Origin: Mycolicibacter heraklionensis
Lineage (GTDB): Bacteria > Actinomycetota > Actinomycetes > Mycobacteriales > Mycobacteriaceae
Direction: 5' to 3'
Length of the DNA: 62,636 nt
Assembly (NCBI GenBank): GCA_001673575.1
Contig: LZME01000139.1
Span: 1 to 62,636 of the forward strand
The notes under the pieces are model-generated. The model was not told the origin of the DNA, searched no databases, and saw only the letters and a program-made list of their open reading frames with translations. Positions 26,181 to 34,575 of the stretch are shown piece by piece (position 1 is the stretch's first letter; each line of letters starts with the position of its first letter). The translations under genes and the position numbers were made by a program.

Positions 26181-26317
26181 AACACTCTTTCGCCGGTGGG
26201 CATCGCATGTCCGGGCTGCCTCGGGTGCGAAGACTAGCAGCGGGACCGGCCCGGGTGAAGTAGTCGGCCGGGCACGTCGGCGCCGAAACCGACGCGGCCG
26301 TTGTGAATACTGTAGCG

Positions 26318-28273
26318 ATGCCAGACGACTATCAGGTTGGGCGCGGAATCGCCGACATCACCGGCGAGCCGGCCGAGTGCGGAATGCTCGGCTACGGAGT
26401 GGCCTCACAGCAGACTGACGGGCTGCACAATCGGCTGCGCGCGCGGGCATTCGTCATCGCCGACGCGACCGCCGGAACCCGGCTGCTGCTGGTGGTCTGC
26501 GAGATACCGCTACTGCTGGAAAGCGTGCACCACGAGGTGCTCGGACGTCTGGCCGCGACCTACGGCGAGCTGTACACGTTCCACAACGTGATGTTGACGG
26601 CGACGCACACCCATTGCGGCCCTGGCGGTTACTCCGACCACCGGCTCTACAACTCGAACACCAACGGGTTCCGGCATCAGACGTTCAACGCGATCGTCGA
26701 CGGCATCTGCGAAGCCGTCGACCGAGCGCATGCCGACCTGGCTCCCGCCAGTTTGAGCCTTGCCGTGGGCCGGCTGCACGACGCCAGCAGTAACCGTTCG
26801 CCGTCGTCGTTCGCGCGGAATCCCGAGTCCGAGCGGGCGCACTTCCCGGACAAGATCGACCCGCAGACCACCTTGCTGCGCATCGAACGCGACGGCCGGC
26901 TGGTCGGCGCGGTGAACTGGTTCGCCACCCACGGCACGTCCATGACCAACCGCAACACGCTGATCAGCGGGGACAACAAGGGCTACGCCGCCTACCAGTG
27001 CGAGCGCCTGGACCACGGCGTCGACTACCTGGCAGCCACGCCACCGGACTTCATCGCGGCGTTCGCCCAGACCAACTCCGGGGACATGTCGCCGAATCTG
27101 AACCATCGCCCCGGCAGCGGCCCCACCGAGGACGAGTTCGAGAACACCCGAATCATCGGGTCCCGGCAAGCCGCCGCGGCCACCGAGCTGACGTTGGGGC
27201 ATGGCACAGAGGTCACCGGGGGGCTCGACGCCCGCACCACCTATGTCGATCTGACGGATTTCGAGGTCCGGCCCGAATTCACCGGCGACGGCCGGGCTCA
27301 TCGCACCGGCCCCGCGATCGCGGGTGCGTCGTGCCTGGCGGGCACCGACGAGGGGGCCGGCCCGTTGTACCCCGTGTTCAAGCAGGGCCGTAACCGCTTC
27401 TTCGACGGCCTGGTCGCCAACACGGTTTTCCGGCTCTCCCCGCGGTTGCGCGATGCGCAGGCACCGAAGGGGGCGGTCGGCCCCGGAATCCGGCTCAACA
27501 AGGCGCTGTCGATGCTGATGCCCGAGGGCGGCCCGGTGCAGCTGCTGCGGATCGGGCAGTTGTACCTGATCGGCATTCCGGCCGAAGTGACGATCGTGGC
27601 GGGTCTGCGGTTGCGCCGCACGGTCGCTGAGATCGTCGGCGCCGAACTGCGCGACGTGCTGGTGGCCGGCTACAGCAACGGCTATCTGCACTACGTGACG
27701 ACGCCGGAGGAATACGACGAGCAGCGCTACGAAGGTGGCAGCACCCTGTTCGGGCGCTGGGAGCTGCCGGCGCTGCAGCAGGTGGTGGCCGAGCTGGCCA
27801 CCGCGATGCGCGATCAGCGGCCGGCCCCGCAAGGCCAACGACCGGCCGAGCCGTCCCGCCGGCGCCGGTCACGCCGCCGGGCGAAGCCGGATGCGCTGGC
27901 CGGCGGCCAGCAGTTCGGTGATGTCTTGGAGGCGCCGCAGCCTGCCTATCAGCCGGGCAGCACGGTGTCGGCGGTGTTCGCCGGCGCGTACCCGAACAAT
28001 GACCTGCACCGCGGCGGCACCTATGTGCGGGTGGAGCACCAAGGCGATGCCGGGTGGAGCACCGTGGCCGACGACAGCGACTGGTCGACGACGTTCCGCT
28101 GGCGACGCGCCGGCCGGCGCGGGTCGACGATCACCGTGACCTGGGCGATCCCCGAAAACACCGCGGCCGGGCGATACCGGCTTCGCTATGACGGCGACGC
28201 CCGGGACCGAGACGGCCGGATCAGCGCGTTCACCGGGGCGACGGAGCCGTTCGAGATCTCACCAAAGCGTTAA
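26318..28273 (+). CDS. Neutral/alkaline ceramidase
   Basis: The 651-residue enzyme would cleave the amide bond of ceramides into sphingosine and fatty acid. Family motifs are GRGIADITGEPAECGMLGYG at the N-terminus, zinc-binding TATHTHCGPGGYS near residue 100, and the catalytic-serine motif QTNSGDMSPNLNH near 257. A Ca-binding/Ig-like C-terminal domain follows (PAYQPGSTVSAVFAGAYPNN). A lysine/arginine-rich linker separates the domains at ~505-530. No signal peptide is visible, although many homologs are secreted. ATG at 26318 is preferred over GTG 26303. Mycobacteria do not make bulk ceramide, so a host lipid substrate is likely (inference). Confidence 0.9.
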   Translation: MPDDYQVGRGIADITGEPAECGMLGYGVASQQTDGLHNRLRARAFVIADATAGTRLLLVVCEIPLLLESVHHEVLGRLAATYGELYTFHNVMLTATHTHCGPGGYSDHRLYNSNTNGFRHQTFNAIVDGICEAVDRAHADLAPASLSLAVGRLHDASSNRSPSSFARNPESERAHFPDKIDPQTTLLRIERDGRLVGAVNWFATHGTSMTNRNTLISGDNKGYAAYQCERLDHGVDYLAATPPDFIAAFAQTNSGDMSPNLNHRPGSGPTEDEFENTRIIGSRQAAAATELTLGHGTEVTGGLDARTTYVDLTDFEVRPEFTGDGRAHRTGPAIAGASCLAGTDEGAGPLYPVFKQGRNRFFDGLVANTVFRLSPRLRDAQAPKGAVGPGIRLNKALSMLMPEGGPVQLLRIGQLYLIGIPAEVTIVAGLRLRRTVAEIVGAELRDVLVAGYSNGYLHYVTTPEEYDEQRYEGGSTLFGRWELPALQQVVAELATAMRDQRPAPQGQRPAEPSRRRRSRRRAKPDALAGGQQFGDVLEAPQPAYQPGSTVSAVFAGAYPNNDLHRGGTYVRVEHQGDAGWSTVADDSDWSTTFRWRRAGRRGSTITVTWAIPENTAAGRYRLRYDGDARDRDGRISAFTGATEPFEISPKR

Positions 28274-28371
28274 TCGGCCGCCCAAGAGGCCTTAACTTCG
28301 CCGCATAACGTCGGGAAACATCGAGGTCGGCACAGCTGCCGGCAGCGATCGACAGGAAGGTGGGGGCTGGC

Positions 28372-28818
28372 ATGGCAATCGACATCACCACACGAGGCAC
28401 TGCTCGGATCAACCCGGTCGTTGAATGCGGCGGGGCGCAGATTCGGGCGCACTACCGTCACCTCGCGACGGTGATCGCGATCCGGGGCCGGATCGATGCC
28501 ACCAACGTGGACCAGCTCAGCGAACACGCCCGGCGCTTCGTCCTTGCCAAGGAGCCGCTGGTGCTCGACCTGAGCGGGGTCACCTCGTTCGCCGCCGCCG
28601 GCATCTGGCTGCTGTGCGTCCTGGACGGCGACTGCCGTGCCGCGGGCGTGGAGTGGACCCTCATCGAAAGCTCGGCGGTGCACGAACTGCTCGGCGACTT
28701 CGACGAGGAGGCCATGTTCCCGACGTCGCGCTCGGTGGACCAGGCGCTGCACGCTCTTGCCGACGGCAACGACCAGCGCCGTCAGATGCTGCTGCCGCTG
28801 TTCCAGAAGTCGGCCTGA
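28372..28818 (+). CDS. STAS-domain protein (anti-sigma-factor-antagonist-like)
   Basis: The 148-residue protein has a STAS fold: HLATVIAIRGRIDATNVDQL, EPLVLDLSGVTSFAAAGIWL with the Ser/Thr pair around the usual phosphorylation position, and CRAAGVEWTLIESSAVHEL. STAS antagonists bind anti-sigma kinases. No kinase or sigma factor gene is adjacent, so the partner is elsewhere. ATG at 28372 lies shortly after GGAAGGTGGGGG. It resembles the Rv1904 product (from memory). The end abuts the PAP2 reading frame. Confidence 0.82.
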   Translation: MAIDITTRGTARINPVVECGGAQIRAHYRHLATVIAIRGRIDATNVDQLSEHARRFVLAKEPLVLDLSGVTSFAAAGIWLLCVLDGDCRAAGVEWTLIESSAVHELLGDFDEEAMFPTSRSVDQALHALADGNDQRRQMLLPLFQKSA

Positions 28819-28867
28819 CATAGGTCGGGGCCTCGCCACCACGCTGCGCTGGTGGCCGCTGGCCGGT

Positions 28868-29374
28868 GTGCTGGCGACATTGGCCCTCGGTTGGGCGGTG
28901 GGCCGCGGCTCGACACCGATCGATAACTGGTTCGGTCGCGCCACCTCCACCCTGATCGGCGAGCAACCCCGGTGGCTGTTGATCTTCACCAGCGGCTGGC
29001 TGGTGCTGGCGGTGACGGTGGCGTGCCTGGTGGTGGCCTTAGGTCGCAGGCAGTGGGCATTGGCGGCCGCGGTGCTGGCCTGCCCGTTCGCCGTCACCGC
29101 CATCACCATGGGGCTCAAGCGCCTCTTCGACCGGCGTAACGGGCCCTACCTGGAATACCCCAGCGGCCATACCGCGCTGTTGGTCGCGGTGCTGGGAATG
29201 ATGGTCGTGGTGGTGGCCCGGCTGTGGGCGCTGGCGGCCGCGACACTGGTGAGCCTGCTGGGCATGCTCGGGTTGGTGGCCTGCGGCTACCACTACGTCA
29301 CCGATACCGTCGGTGCGGCGATGCTCGCCACCGCGCTGGTGTGTGGAACGGCTCGGTTAACGTCTGCGCTGTGA
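28868..29374 (+). CDS. PAP2-superfamily membrane phosphatase
   Basis: The 168-residue (or longer) protein has five or so hydrophobic segments and PAP2 motifs: KRLFDRRNGP, PSGHT at the second motif, and GYHYVTDTVGA as a variant third motif. It would dephosphorylate a lipid phosphate or pyrophosphate at the membrane. The start is uncertain: after the STAS stop the frame has no ATG, GTG or TTG until GTG 28868, while an in-frame TTG at 28757 would overlap the STAS gene by 62 bp. The stop overlaps the yaaA start in GTGA. Confidence 0.7.
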   Translation: MLATLALGWAVGRGSTPIDNWFGRATSTLIGEQPRWLLIFTSGWLVLAVTVACLVVALGRRQWALAAAVLACPFAVTAITMGLKRLFDRRNGPYLEYPSGHTALLVAVLGMMVVVVARLWALAAATLVSLLGMLGLVACGYHYVTDTVGAAMLATALVCGTARLTSAL

Positions 29375-30117
29375 TCGTGCTGCTGCCCCCGTCGGAGACC
29401 AAACGCGCCGGCGGCGACGGACCACCGCTGTGCCTTGATGCATTGGCCTCCCCACAATTGACCGGCCTGAGGGCCGAACTGGTCGATGAGCTGGTGGGTT
29501 TGGCCGCTGATCGGGAGGCCAGCCGCAGCGCACTGGGATTGTCGGCGTCGCAGGACGCTGAGATCGAGCGCAACGCCGCGCTGCGTACCGCTCCGACCGC
29601 GCCGGCGATCAACCGCTACACCGGTGTGTTGTACGAGGCGCTGGACGTCGACTCGCTGCGCGGCGCCGCAGCCGCCCGCGCCGGCGCCCGCCTGGCCGTC
29701 GGCTCCGCCCTGTTCGGGCTGCTGCGGGCAACGGATCCGGTACCGGCCTATCGCCTCTCGGCATCCTCGAAGCTGCCCGGACAACCGGGATTGGCCAAGC
29801 GCTGGCGGCCGGTGCTGGAACCGGTGCTGGCCGAGATCGCCGCGGCCGAGCTGGTCGTCGACCTGAGGTCCGGTTCCTATGCGGCACTGGCCGCCGTTCC
29901 GGGCTCCGTTCGCGTCGATGTGGTCGCCGAGCACCCCGATGGGAGACGAGTCTCGGTGAGTCACTTCAACAAAGCGCACAAGGGGCAATTGGCGCGGGTC
30001 CTGGCCACCACCCGGGCCGAACCCGAGGATGCCGCCGCGGTGGCCGCCATAGCTCGGCGGGCCGGCATGCGGGTGGAACGCGACGACCGTCGGCTGACGA
30101 TCGTGGTTGCCGCCTGA
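29371..30117 (+). CDS. yaaA: YaaA-family protein (DUF328)
   Basis: The 248-residue protein matches the YaaA family, linked to peroxide stress and intracellular iron control in E. coli. Diagnostic pieces are VIVLLPPSETKRAGG at the start, INRYTGVLYEALDV, and VSVSHFNKAHKGQLARVL near the C-terminus. GTG at 29371 overlaps the PAP2 stop by 4 bp, implying coupling. It is followed 17 bp later by the dipeptidase gene. Confidence 0.85.
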   Translation: MIVLLPPSETKRAGGDGPPLCLDALASPQLTGLRAELVDELVGLAADREASRSALGLSASQDAEIERNAALRTAPTAPAINRYTGVLYEALDVDSLRGAAAARAGARLAVGSALFGLLRATDPVPAYRLSASSKLPGQPGLAKRWRPVLEPVLAEIAAAELVVDLRSGSYAALAAVPGSVRVDVVAEHPDGRRVSVSHFNKAHKGQLARVLATTRAEPEDAAAVAAIARRAGMRVERDDRRLTIVVAA

Positions 30118-30134
30118 CGGGTGACAATGGGCAG

Positions 30135-30794
30135 ATGCCGAGTCTGCGGATGGTGATTGTTGTTGCGCTGCTGCTCGCCGGCGCCTCCGGCACCGCGGCC
30201 GCCGCGCCGGCATCGGACGTGCCGGCACTGTCGGAGCCGGCCCGCGCGGCCGGGTTCGTCGACGTGCGCAGCGCGGTGCCGGACGCGATCATCGACCTGC
30301 GATATGCCACCGCGAACAACTTCGTCGGCGAACAGCTCTACCCGTCGAACGCTCGGTGTCTGGTGCACGAGTCGCTGGCACCGGGTTTGACGACGGCGGC
30401 CGCCGCACTGCGCAGCCGAGGCCGGATTCTGGTGTTCTGGGACTGCTACCGGCCACACAGCGTGCAGGTGCGGATGTTTCAGGTGGTGCCGAACCCGAAC
30501 TGGGTGGCCCGGCCGGGCTCGCTGGCCCGCAGCCACGAGACCGGGCGGTCGGTCGACGTGACGACCGCCGACGCGTATGGGCGGCTCTCGGAGATGGGCA
30601 CCGGATTCGATGACTTCTCGCCGGCTGCAACGGCATTCGCTGACGGAATCAGCGCCCGTGCCGCAGCCGAGCGTGCCGCCCTGCGTGATGCGATGAGTGC
30701 CGGTGGCCTGGCCGTGTATTCGGGTGAATGGTGGCATTTCAACGGCCCCGGTGCTGACGTGGGGCGCCCGATCCTCGACGTGCCGGTCAATTAG
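30135..30794 (+). CDS. Secreted VanX-like D-alanyl-D-alanine dipeptidase (M15D)
   Basis: The 219-residue protein carries a signal peptide ([20 protein letters not shown]) and the M15 zinc site: [14 protein letters not shown] gives the first His and Asp, and [10 protein letters not shown] gives the catalytic Glu and last His. [20 protein letters not shown] is typical of VanX/DdpX proteins. It would cleave D-Ala-D-Ala or related dipeptides in the wall space, as a recycling or remodelling enzyme; a resistance role needs VanH/VanA partners, which are absent. The end overlaps the convergent gene by 8 bp. Confidence 0.88.
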   Translation: MPSLRMVIVVALLLAGASGTAAAAPASDVPALSEPARAAGFVDVRSAVPDAIIDLRYATANNFVGEQLYPSNARCLVHESLAPGLTTAAAALRSRGRILVFWDCYRPHSVQVRMFQVVPNPNWVARPGSLARSHETGRSVDVTTADAYGRLSEMGTGFDDFSPAATAFADGISARAAAERAALRDAMSAGGLAVYSGEWWHFNGPGADVGRPILDVPVN

Positions 30795-31101
30795 GTGGCG
30801 GCGCCGCCAGGTGACGTTCCACCGATTCGACTTTGGTGTTCATAGCGTCGACTGCACCGTCTCGCCAGTCGGCTTTGATCACCGTGCTGACCCGAGGTGA
30901 GCGGGCCGCTACCGCTTCCACCGCCCGTTGCACCACGGCCATCGCCTCGGCCCAGCTCTCGCTTTCGATCACGGTGAACATGGCATCGGTGCGATTGGGC
31001 AGTCCCGATTCCCGAACGACCCGCACCGCCTCGGCGACGATCTCGCCGACTCCCTCCCCCACGCCGAGCGGCGTTACCGAGAACGCAACCAAGACCGACA
31101 C
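30787..31101 (-). CDS. Thiamine-binding-like protein (MTH1187/YkoF family)
   Basis: The 104-residue protein reads [20 protein letters not shown], then [21 protein letters not shown] and [20 protein letters not shown], the pattern of the MTH1187 family, small ferredoxin-like folds that bind thiamine-type ligands or unknown metabolites. GTG at 31101 places the start at the conserved SVLVAFS; another GTG at 31110 has a similar claim. It is divergent from dtd, 52 bp away. It resembles the Rv1898 product (from memory). Confidence 0.8.
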   Translation of the reverse strand: MSVLVAFSVTPLGVGEGVGEIVAEAVRVVRESGLPNRTDAMFTVIESESWAEAMAVVQRAVEAVAARSPRVSTVIKADWRDGAVDAMNTKVESVERHLAAPPPN

Positions 31102-31153
31102 GCGACTCACCCCTCTCGACAGCGTCACCGCGAGCGTACCTAGCATCGAGGCC

Positions 31154-31585
31154 GTGCGAGTTCTGGTCCAACGTGTCACATCGGCCCGCGTCAAGGTCGA
31201 CGGCCAGACGGTCGGCGCGATCGAACCGGACGGCCAGGGCCTACTCGCGCTGGTCGGTGTGACCCACGCCGACGATTCCGCCAAGGCGCAGCGACTCGCC
31301 GAAAAGCTTTGGCAGTTACGCATTCTCGACGGTCAGAAGTCGGCAGCCGATGTCGGCGCGCCGATTCTGGTGGTCAGCCAGTTCACGCTCTACGCCGACA
31401 CCGCCAAGGGCCGGCGGCCGTCGTGGAATGCCGCCGCGCCGGGTCCGGTCGCCGAACCACTGGTCGCCGAGTTCGCCGAGGCCCTGCGCGGGTTGGGCGC
31501 GCAGGTGGCGACCGGGCAGTTCGGGGCACATATGCAGGTAGAACTGGTCAATGACGGTCCGGTGACGGTGCTGCTCGAACTCTGA
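31154..31585 (+). CDS. dtd: D-aminoacyl-tRNA deacylase
   Basis: The 143-residue enzyme removes D-amino acids mischarged on tRNA. The N-terminus [20 protein letters not shown], the active-site motif [20 protein letters not shown] and the C-terminal [11 protein letters not shown] are diagnostic of Dtd. GTG at 31154 starts at the family's usual position. Length is as expected (~145). Confidence 0.95.
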   Translation: MRVLVQRVTSARVKVDGQTVGAIEPDGQGLLALVGVTHADDSAKAQRLAEKLWQLRILDGQKSAADVGAPILVVSQFTLYADTAKGRRPSWNAAAPGPVAEPLVAEFAEALRGLGAQVATGQFGAHMQVELVNDGPVTVLLEL

Positions 31586-31631
31586 GGCGAAACCGCGCTA
31601 CGCCCAGTGCCGTGGGCGCTAACGTGGCCCG

Positions 31632-32060
31632 ATGAATACAGCTGCCAAGGTCCGTTGCGGCGGGTACGCCGCGATCGCCGTCGCCGCGCTCGTCGCCACC
31701 TGGAGCCAGAACCTGGCCTACGAAGGAACCGACTCGTTCTTCTCCCGGTGGCTGCCGGATACCGCGGTGACACCGGCGTCCCGCTCGATCACCGCCGACA
31801 TCCTGATGCTGTTCCTCGCGGCGACGGTATTGATGGTCACCGAAGCCCGCAAGCACAATGTCCGGTTCGTCTGGGCCTACATCCTCGGCGGATTCCTCAC
31901 TGCCATCAGTTTCACCTTCCCGCTGTTCCTGATCGCCCGGGAACGGCGGCTGGCCGCCGAGGGCGCCTCGACGCCCCGACTGGGCGCCCTCGATCTGGCG
32001 CTGCTGGCGGTGGTCGGGCTGGTGCTGGTGGGCGCAACGCTGTGGGTTGATACCCGATAG
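31632..32060 (+). CDS. DUF2834-type membrane protein
   Basis: The 142-residue protein has four predicted membrane helices: AAIAVAALVATWSQNLAY, SITADILMLFLAATVLMV, RFVWAYILGGFLTAISFTFP and LDLALLAVVGLVLVGATLW. The pattern, including FPLFLIARERRLA after helix three, fits DUF2834. Function unknown. It stands 46 bp after dtd on the same strand. Confidence 0.75.
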   Translation: MNTAAKVRCGGYAAIAVAALVATWSQNLAYEGTDSFFSRWLPDTAVTPASRSITADILMLFLAATVLMVTEARKHNVRFVWAYILGGFLTAISFTFPLFLIARERRLAAEGASTPRLGALDLALLAVVGLVLVGATLWVDTR

Positions 32061-32151
32061 TGCGCGCCCGCATGTTGCCTCCTATCACGTTGCGCGCGTA
32101 TGGGTTCGTTGCCTCGCGGCCCGTTATCTCAGCCCTATCCCTACGGCAGGG

Positions 32152-32428
32152 CACTGGAAAACCCGCCCCTACCAAGCCTTCAAGGTGTCGATCTGGAATC
32201 GGCGGCCGTATTCGATCTTCTACGATTTCGACCTCGGCACCCGCTGCCTGTTCGAGATCGACGGTCAGCGCGGTACCCATGTACTACGACGAGGCGACAC
32301 CGAAAACCTTCGACATCACCATCGGCACGGGCGGCGACATGGAAGACCCCCTCGGGCAAGTTGTCCGCACCACTCAGACGATGTGGAATGCCATCGGCAC
32401 CATATTCGGCAGCACCGACCTGTTCTAG
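32152..32428 (+). pseudogene. Frameshifted remnant of an unknown gene
   Basis: In one frame, 32152-~32270 reads YQAFKVSIWNRRPYSIFYDF then DLGTRCLFEIDG; one base off, ~32265-32428 reads VPMYYDEATPKTFDITIGTG then GDMEDPLGQVVRTTQTMWNA and ends STDLF. Both halves look like real protein and join naturally near 32265-32280, so a single-base indel probably broke one gene. No good start is visible upstream (32061-32151). I do not recognise the family. Local base composition is less GC-rich than the flanks. The stop overlaps the convergent DUF732 gene. Confidence 0.4.
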
Positions 32429-32730
32429 TGCGGCAGCGTGTCCGGGCAGAGTTCGTGCTGAGCAGCCGCGATAAGATAGTCCGGTGTTATTGAATTCGCG
32501 ATCGGATTGAATCCAGCCCGGGCATCTCCGCTATACCGAATGTTGTTGCAGACGAGATTCCCTTGGAGTAGTGCGGTCGAAGGAGTGCCCGTGAGGGGAC
32601 CATAGGTGTATCCGTTGCGGTCGAGCCAGTCCAGGTAACCCCGATCGTCTGCGGATGCCATTCCTGCTGTTCCGAGTAGTAATCCCAGCGTTGCCACGCA
32701 GGTACTGGGTACCTTCGCAGTGCGCCTCAT
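32425..32730 (-). CDS. Secreted DUF732 protein
   Basis: The 101-residue protein has a signal peptide (CVATLGLLLGTAGMASA) followed by a short domain with DRGYLDWLDRNGYTYGPLTG, LVCNNIRYSG and HELCPDT, the DUF732 pattern of mycobacterial exported proteins with two conserved cysteines. Function unknown. ATG at 32730. The region 32731-33076 upstream, before the 13E12 start, holds a perfect TTATCCACA (32998-33006) and a LexA box but no gene I can support. Confidence 0.75.
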   Translation of the reverse strand: MRRTAKVPSTCVATLGLLLGTAGMASADDRGYLDWLDRNGYTYGPLTGTPSTALLQGNLVCNNIRYSGDARAGFNPIANSITPDYLIAAAQHELCPDTLPH

Positions 32731-33057
32731 GGAAGTTCCTTTCGTTGACTACGGTAATGACAATAATTGTTCGACCTCGGCACCCAACGTCCACGGTCGG
32801 TTCCTCCTTCCTGAGATTCCCGAGCCGGGCCCGGATGCGCACCCGATCGATAAAGCCATGTGGGCCATTGCCGATGCCCTGAATTGTCCAGTATCACCCG
32901 ACGGCACCATTTACTACTTGCGGTTTGTCGGTGGCGTCTACCAACCGCCTTCCGTCGCGGACGAGCCGTTTCCAGAACCTTCCAGCCATGGCCACAGTTA
33001 TCCACAGTTGACGATCCTGCTAACAGGTTTGGGTCAGCCGACTTTTCTGTCGGTCGG

Positions 33058-33073
33058 TCGAACTATTGTTCGA
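33058..33073. promoter_or_regulatory. LexA/SOS box
   Basis: TCGAACTATTGTTCGA is a perfect match to the mycobacterial SOS box TCGAAC-N4-GTTCGA. It ends three bases before the ATG of the 13E12 gene, so LexA bound here would block transcription or initiation of a nearly leaderless message. Confidence 0.85.
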
Positions 33074-33076
33074 TAC

Positions 33077-34561
33077 ATGGGCAGGAATGCGATCGCGGAT
33101 CGGGACACCATTCTGGGGTGCCTCGACGCGATCGAGGCCGCCTATGACCAGCTCGCAGAATGCTCGCTGGATGCCTTCAGCGCCGACGACTTGATGGCGG
33201 TGCTAGCCCGCCGGGAAGCGTTGGCGTGGCGGGCGCCGGTGGTCGATCACCGGATCCTGGCCCGGTTGGTCACCGACGGCGATCCCGGCGCTTTAGGGGC
33301 ATGCTCGCTGACCAAGGCATTGGCCGAGCGGTTGCGGATCAGCAGCGCCAGTGCGCGGCGTCGGTTGGCCGAGGCCGCCGAGCTCGGGCCACGCGCCGCG
33401 GTGACCGGGGAACCCCTGGAGCCCGCGTTGCCGGAACTGGCCGCCGCGCAGGCTCTGGGTCGCATCGGGCCGGAGCATGTGGCGATCGCCCGCAAGGCCT
33501 TGACGAAAATCCCGGCCGCGGTCAGTGCTGCCTACCGTCAACGAGCAGAGCGCGACCTCGCGGTACTGGCAACACAATTCGGGCCGGAAACCTTCGCCCG
33601 CCTGGCCGATCACCTAGTAGCCGTACTCGATCCCGACGGAGACTTCACCGACCGGGAACGCCTCGCGAAGCGCGGACTGCGCCTGGGCCGCCAAGACGTC
33701 GACGGGATGAGCACGCTGTCGGGCAAGATCACCCCAGAACTGCGCGCCACCCTCGAGCCGATCCTGGCCAAACTCGCCGCCCCCGGGATGTGCAACGCCG
33801 CGGACGAGCACCCGTGCATCAGCGGGACACCGAGCCAAGAACAGATCCAGCGCGACAATCGCCGCCCCGACCAACGCACCCACGACGCGCTATTGGCCGC
33901 CGCCCGCGCCCTACTGGCCTGCGGCGATCTCGGCCAACTCAACGGCCTACCGGTGACCGTCATCGTCACCACCACCCTGGCCGAGCTACACGTCGCAGCT
34001 GGCCACGCGCCGGTGACCGATTCCCGCATCACCGGAAAAGCACACACGGCCGGCGGATCGTTCCTCCCCATGTCCGACCTACTGCGGATGGCCGAGCACG
34101 CATACCACTACTTGAGCGTGTTCGACGGCAAAGGGCGCGCGCTCTGGCTGGGACGTAGCAAGCGGCTCGCCTCAGCAGATCAACGCATCGTGCTACATGC
34201 CCGAGATCGCGGCTGCACGAGACCCGGCTGCACCGTATCGGGGTATTTGTCCCAGGCGCATCATCTCGAAAAGGACTGGGCACACAACGGAAGAACCGAC
34301 GTCGACGCCCTGGCGTTGGCGTGTGCACCCGATAACCGGATGGCCACCGAACAAGGCTGGACTACCACCCTAGGAAACGACGGCCGCGTCGCATGGATTC
34401 CGCCACCGAAACTTGAACGCGGCCAACCCCGAGTGAACCCGTTCCACTTCATCGAAGCCGTCATCGACTACCACACCCGACCGAACCCGACCCCCGACAA
34501 GGTCGACGATATGCCCGAGGAACAATCACCGCCCGTCGACGATTGGCCCGAAGCGGGGTGA
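33077..34561 (+). CDS. 13E12-family DUF222/HNH endonuclease-like protein
   Basis: The 494-residue protein belongs to the repeated 13E12/REP family: an N-terminal helical DUF222 region (GCLDAIEAAYDQLAECSLD to RGLRLGRQDVDGMSTLSGKI) and a C-terminal HNH nuclease-like motif (RDRGCTRPGCTVSGYLSQAH, then HLEKDWAHNGRTDVDALALA with C.PDN). The frame runs open upstream to 32720, but ATG 33077 is chosen because the LexA box at 33058-33073 sits immediately before it and homology begins there. Such genes are dispersed through mycobacterial genomes and linked to mobile or repeated DNA. Confidence 0.88.
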   Translation: MGRNAIADRDTILGCLDAIEAAYDQLAECSLDAFSADDLMAVLARREALAWRAPVVDHRILARLVTDGDPGALGACSLTKALAERLRISSASARRRLAEAAELGPRAAVTGEPLEPALPELAAAQALGRIGPEHVAIARKALTKIPAAVSAAYRQRAERDLAVLATQFGPETFARLADHLVAVLDPDGDFTDRERLAKRGLRLGRQDVDGMSTLSGKITPELRATLEPILAKLAAPGMCNAADEHPCISGTPSQEQIQRDNRRPDQRTHDALLAAARALLACGDLGQLNGLPVTVIVTTTLAELHVAAGHAPVTDSRITGKAHTAGGSFLPMSDLLRMAEHAYHYLSVFDGKGRALWLGRSKRLASADQRIVLHARDRGCTRPGCTVSGYLSQAHHLEKDWAHNGRTDVDALALACAPDNRMATEQGWTTTLGNDGRVAWIPPPKLERGQPRVNPFHFIEAVIDYHTRPNPTPDKVDDMPEEQSPPVDDWPEAG

Positions 34562-34575
34562 CCGCCGTGGCACTA

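Noticed and set aside
32061..32151. Possible start of the frameshifted remnant gene
   Set aside because: None of the three frames gives a start with ribosome site and protein-like sequence, so the 5' end is left undefined.
32998..33006. Single DnaA-box-like TTATCCACA
   Set aside because: One box alone is expected by chance in a window of this size; no cluster, AT-rich unwinding site or dnaA/dnaN neighbourhood suggests an origin.
32720..33076. N-terminal extension of the 13E12 frame
   Set aside because: It lacks family similarity and is interrupted in function by a LexA box just before ATG 33077.
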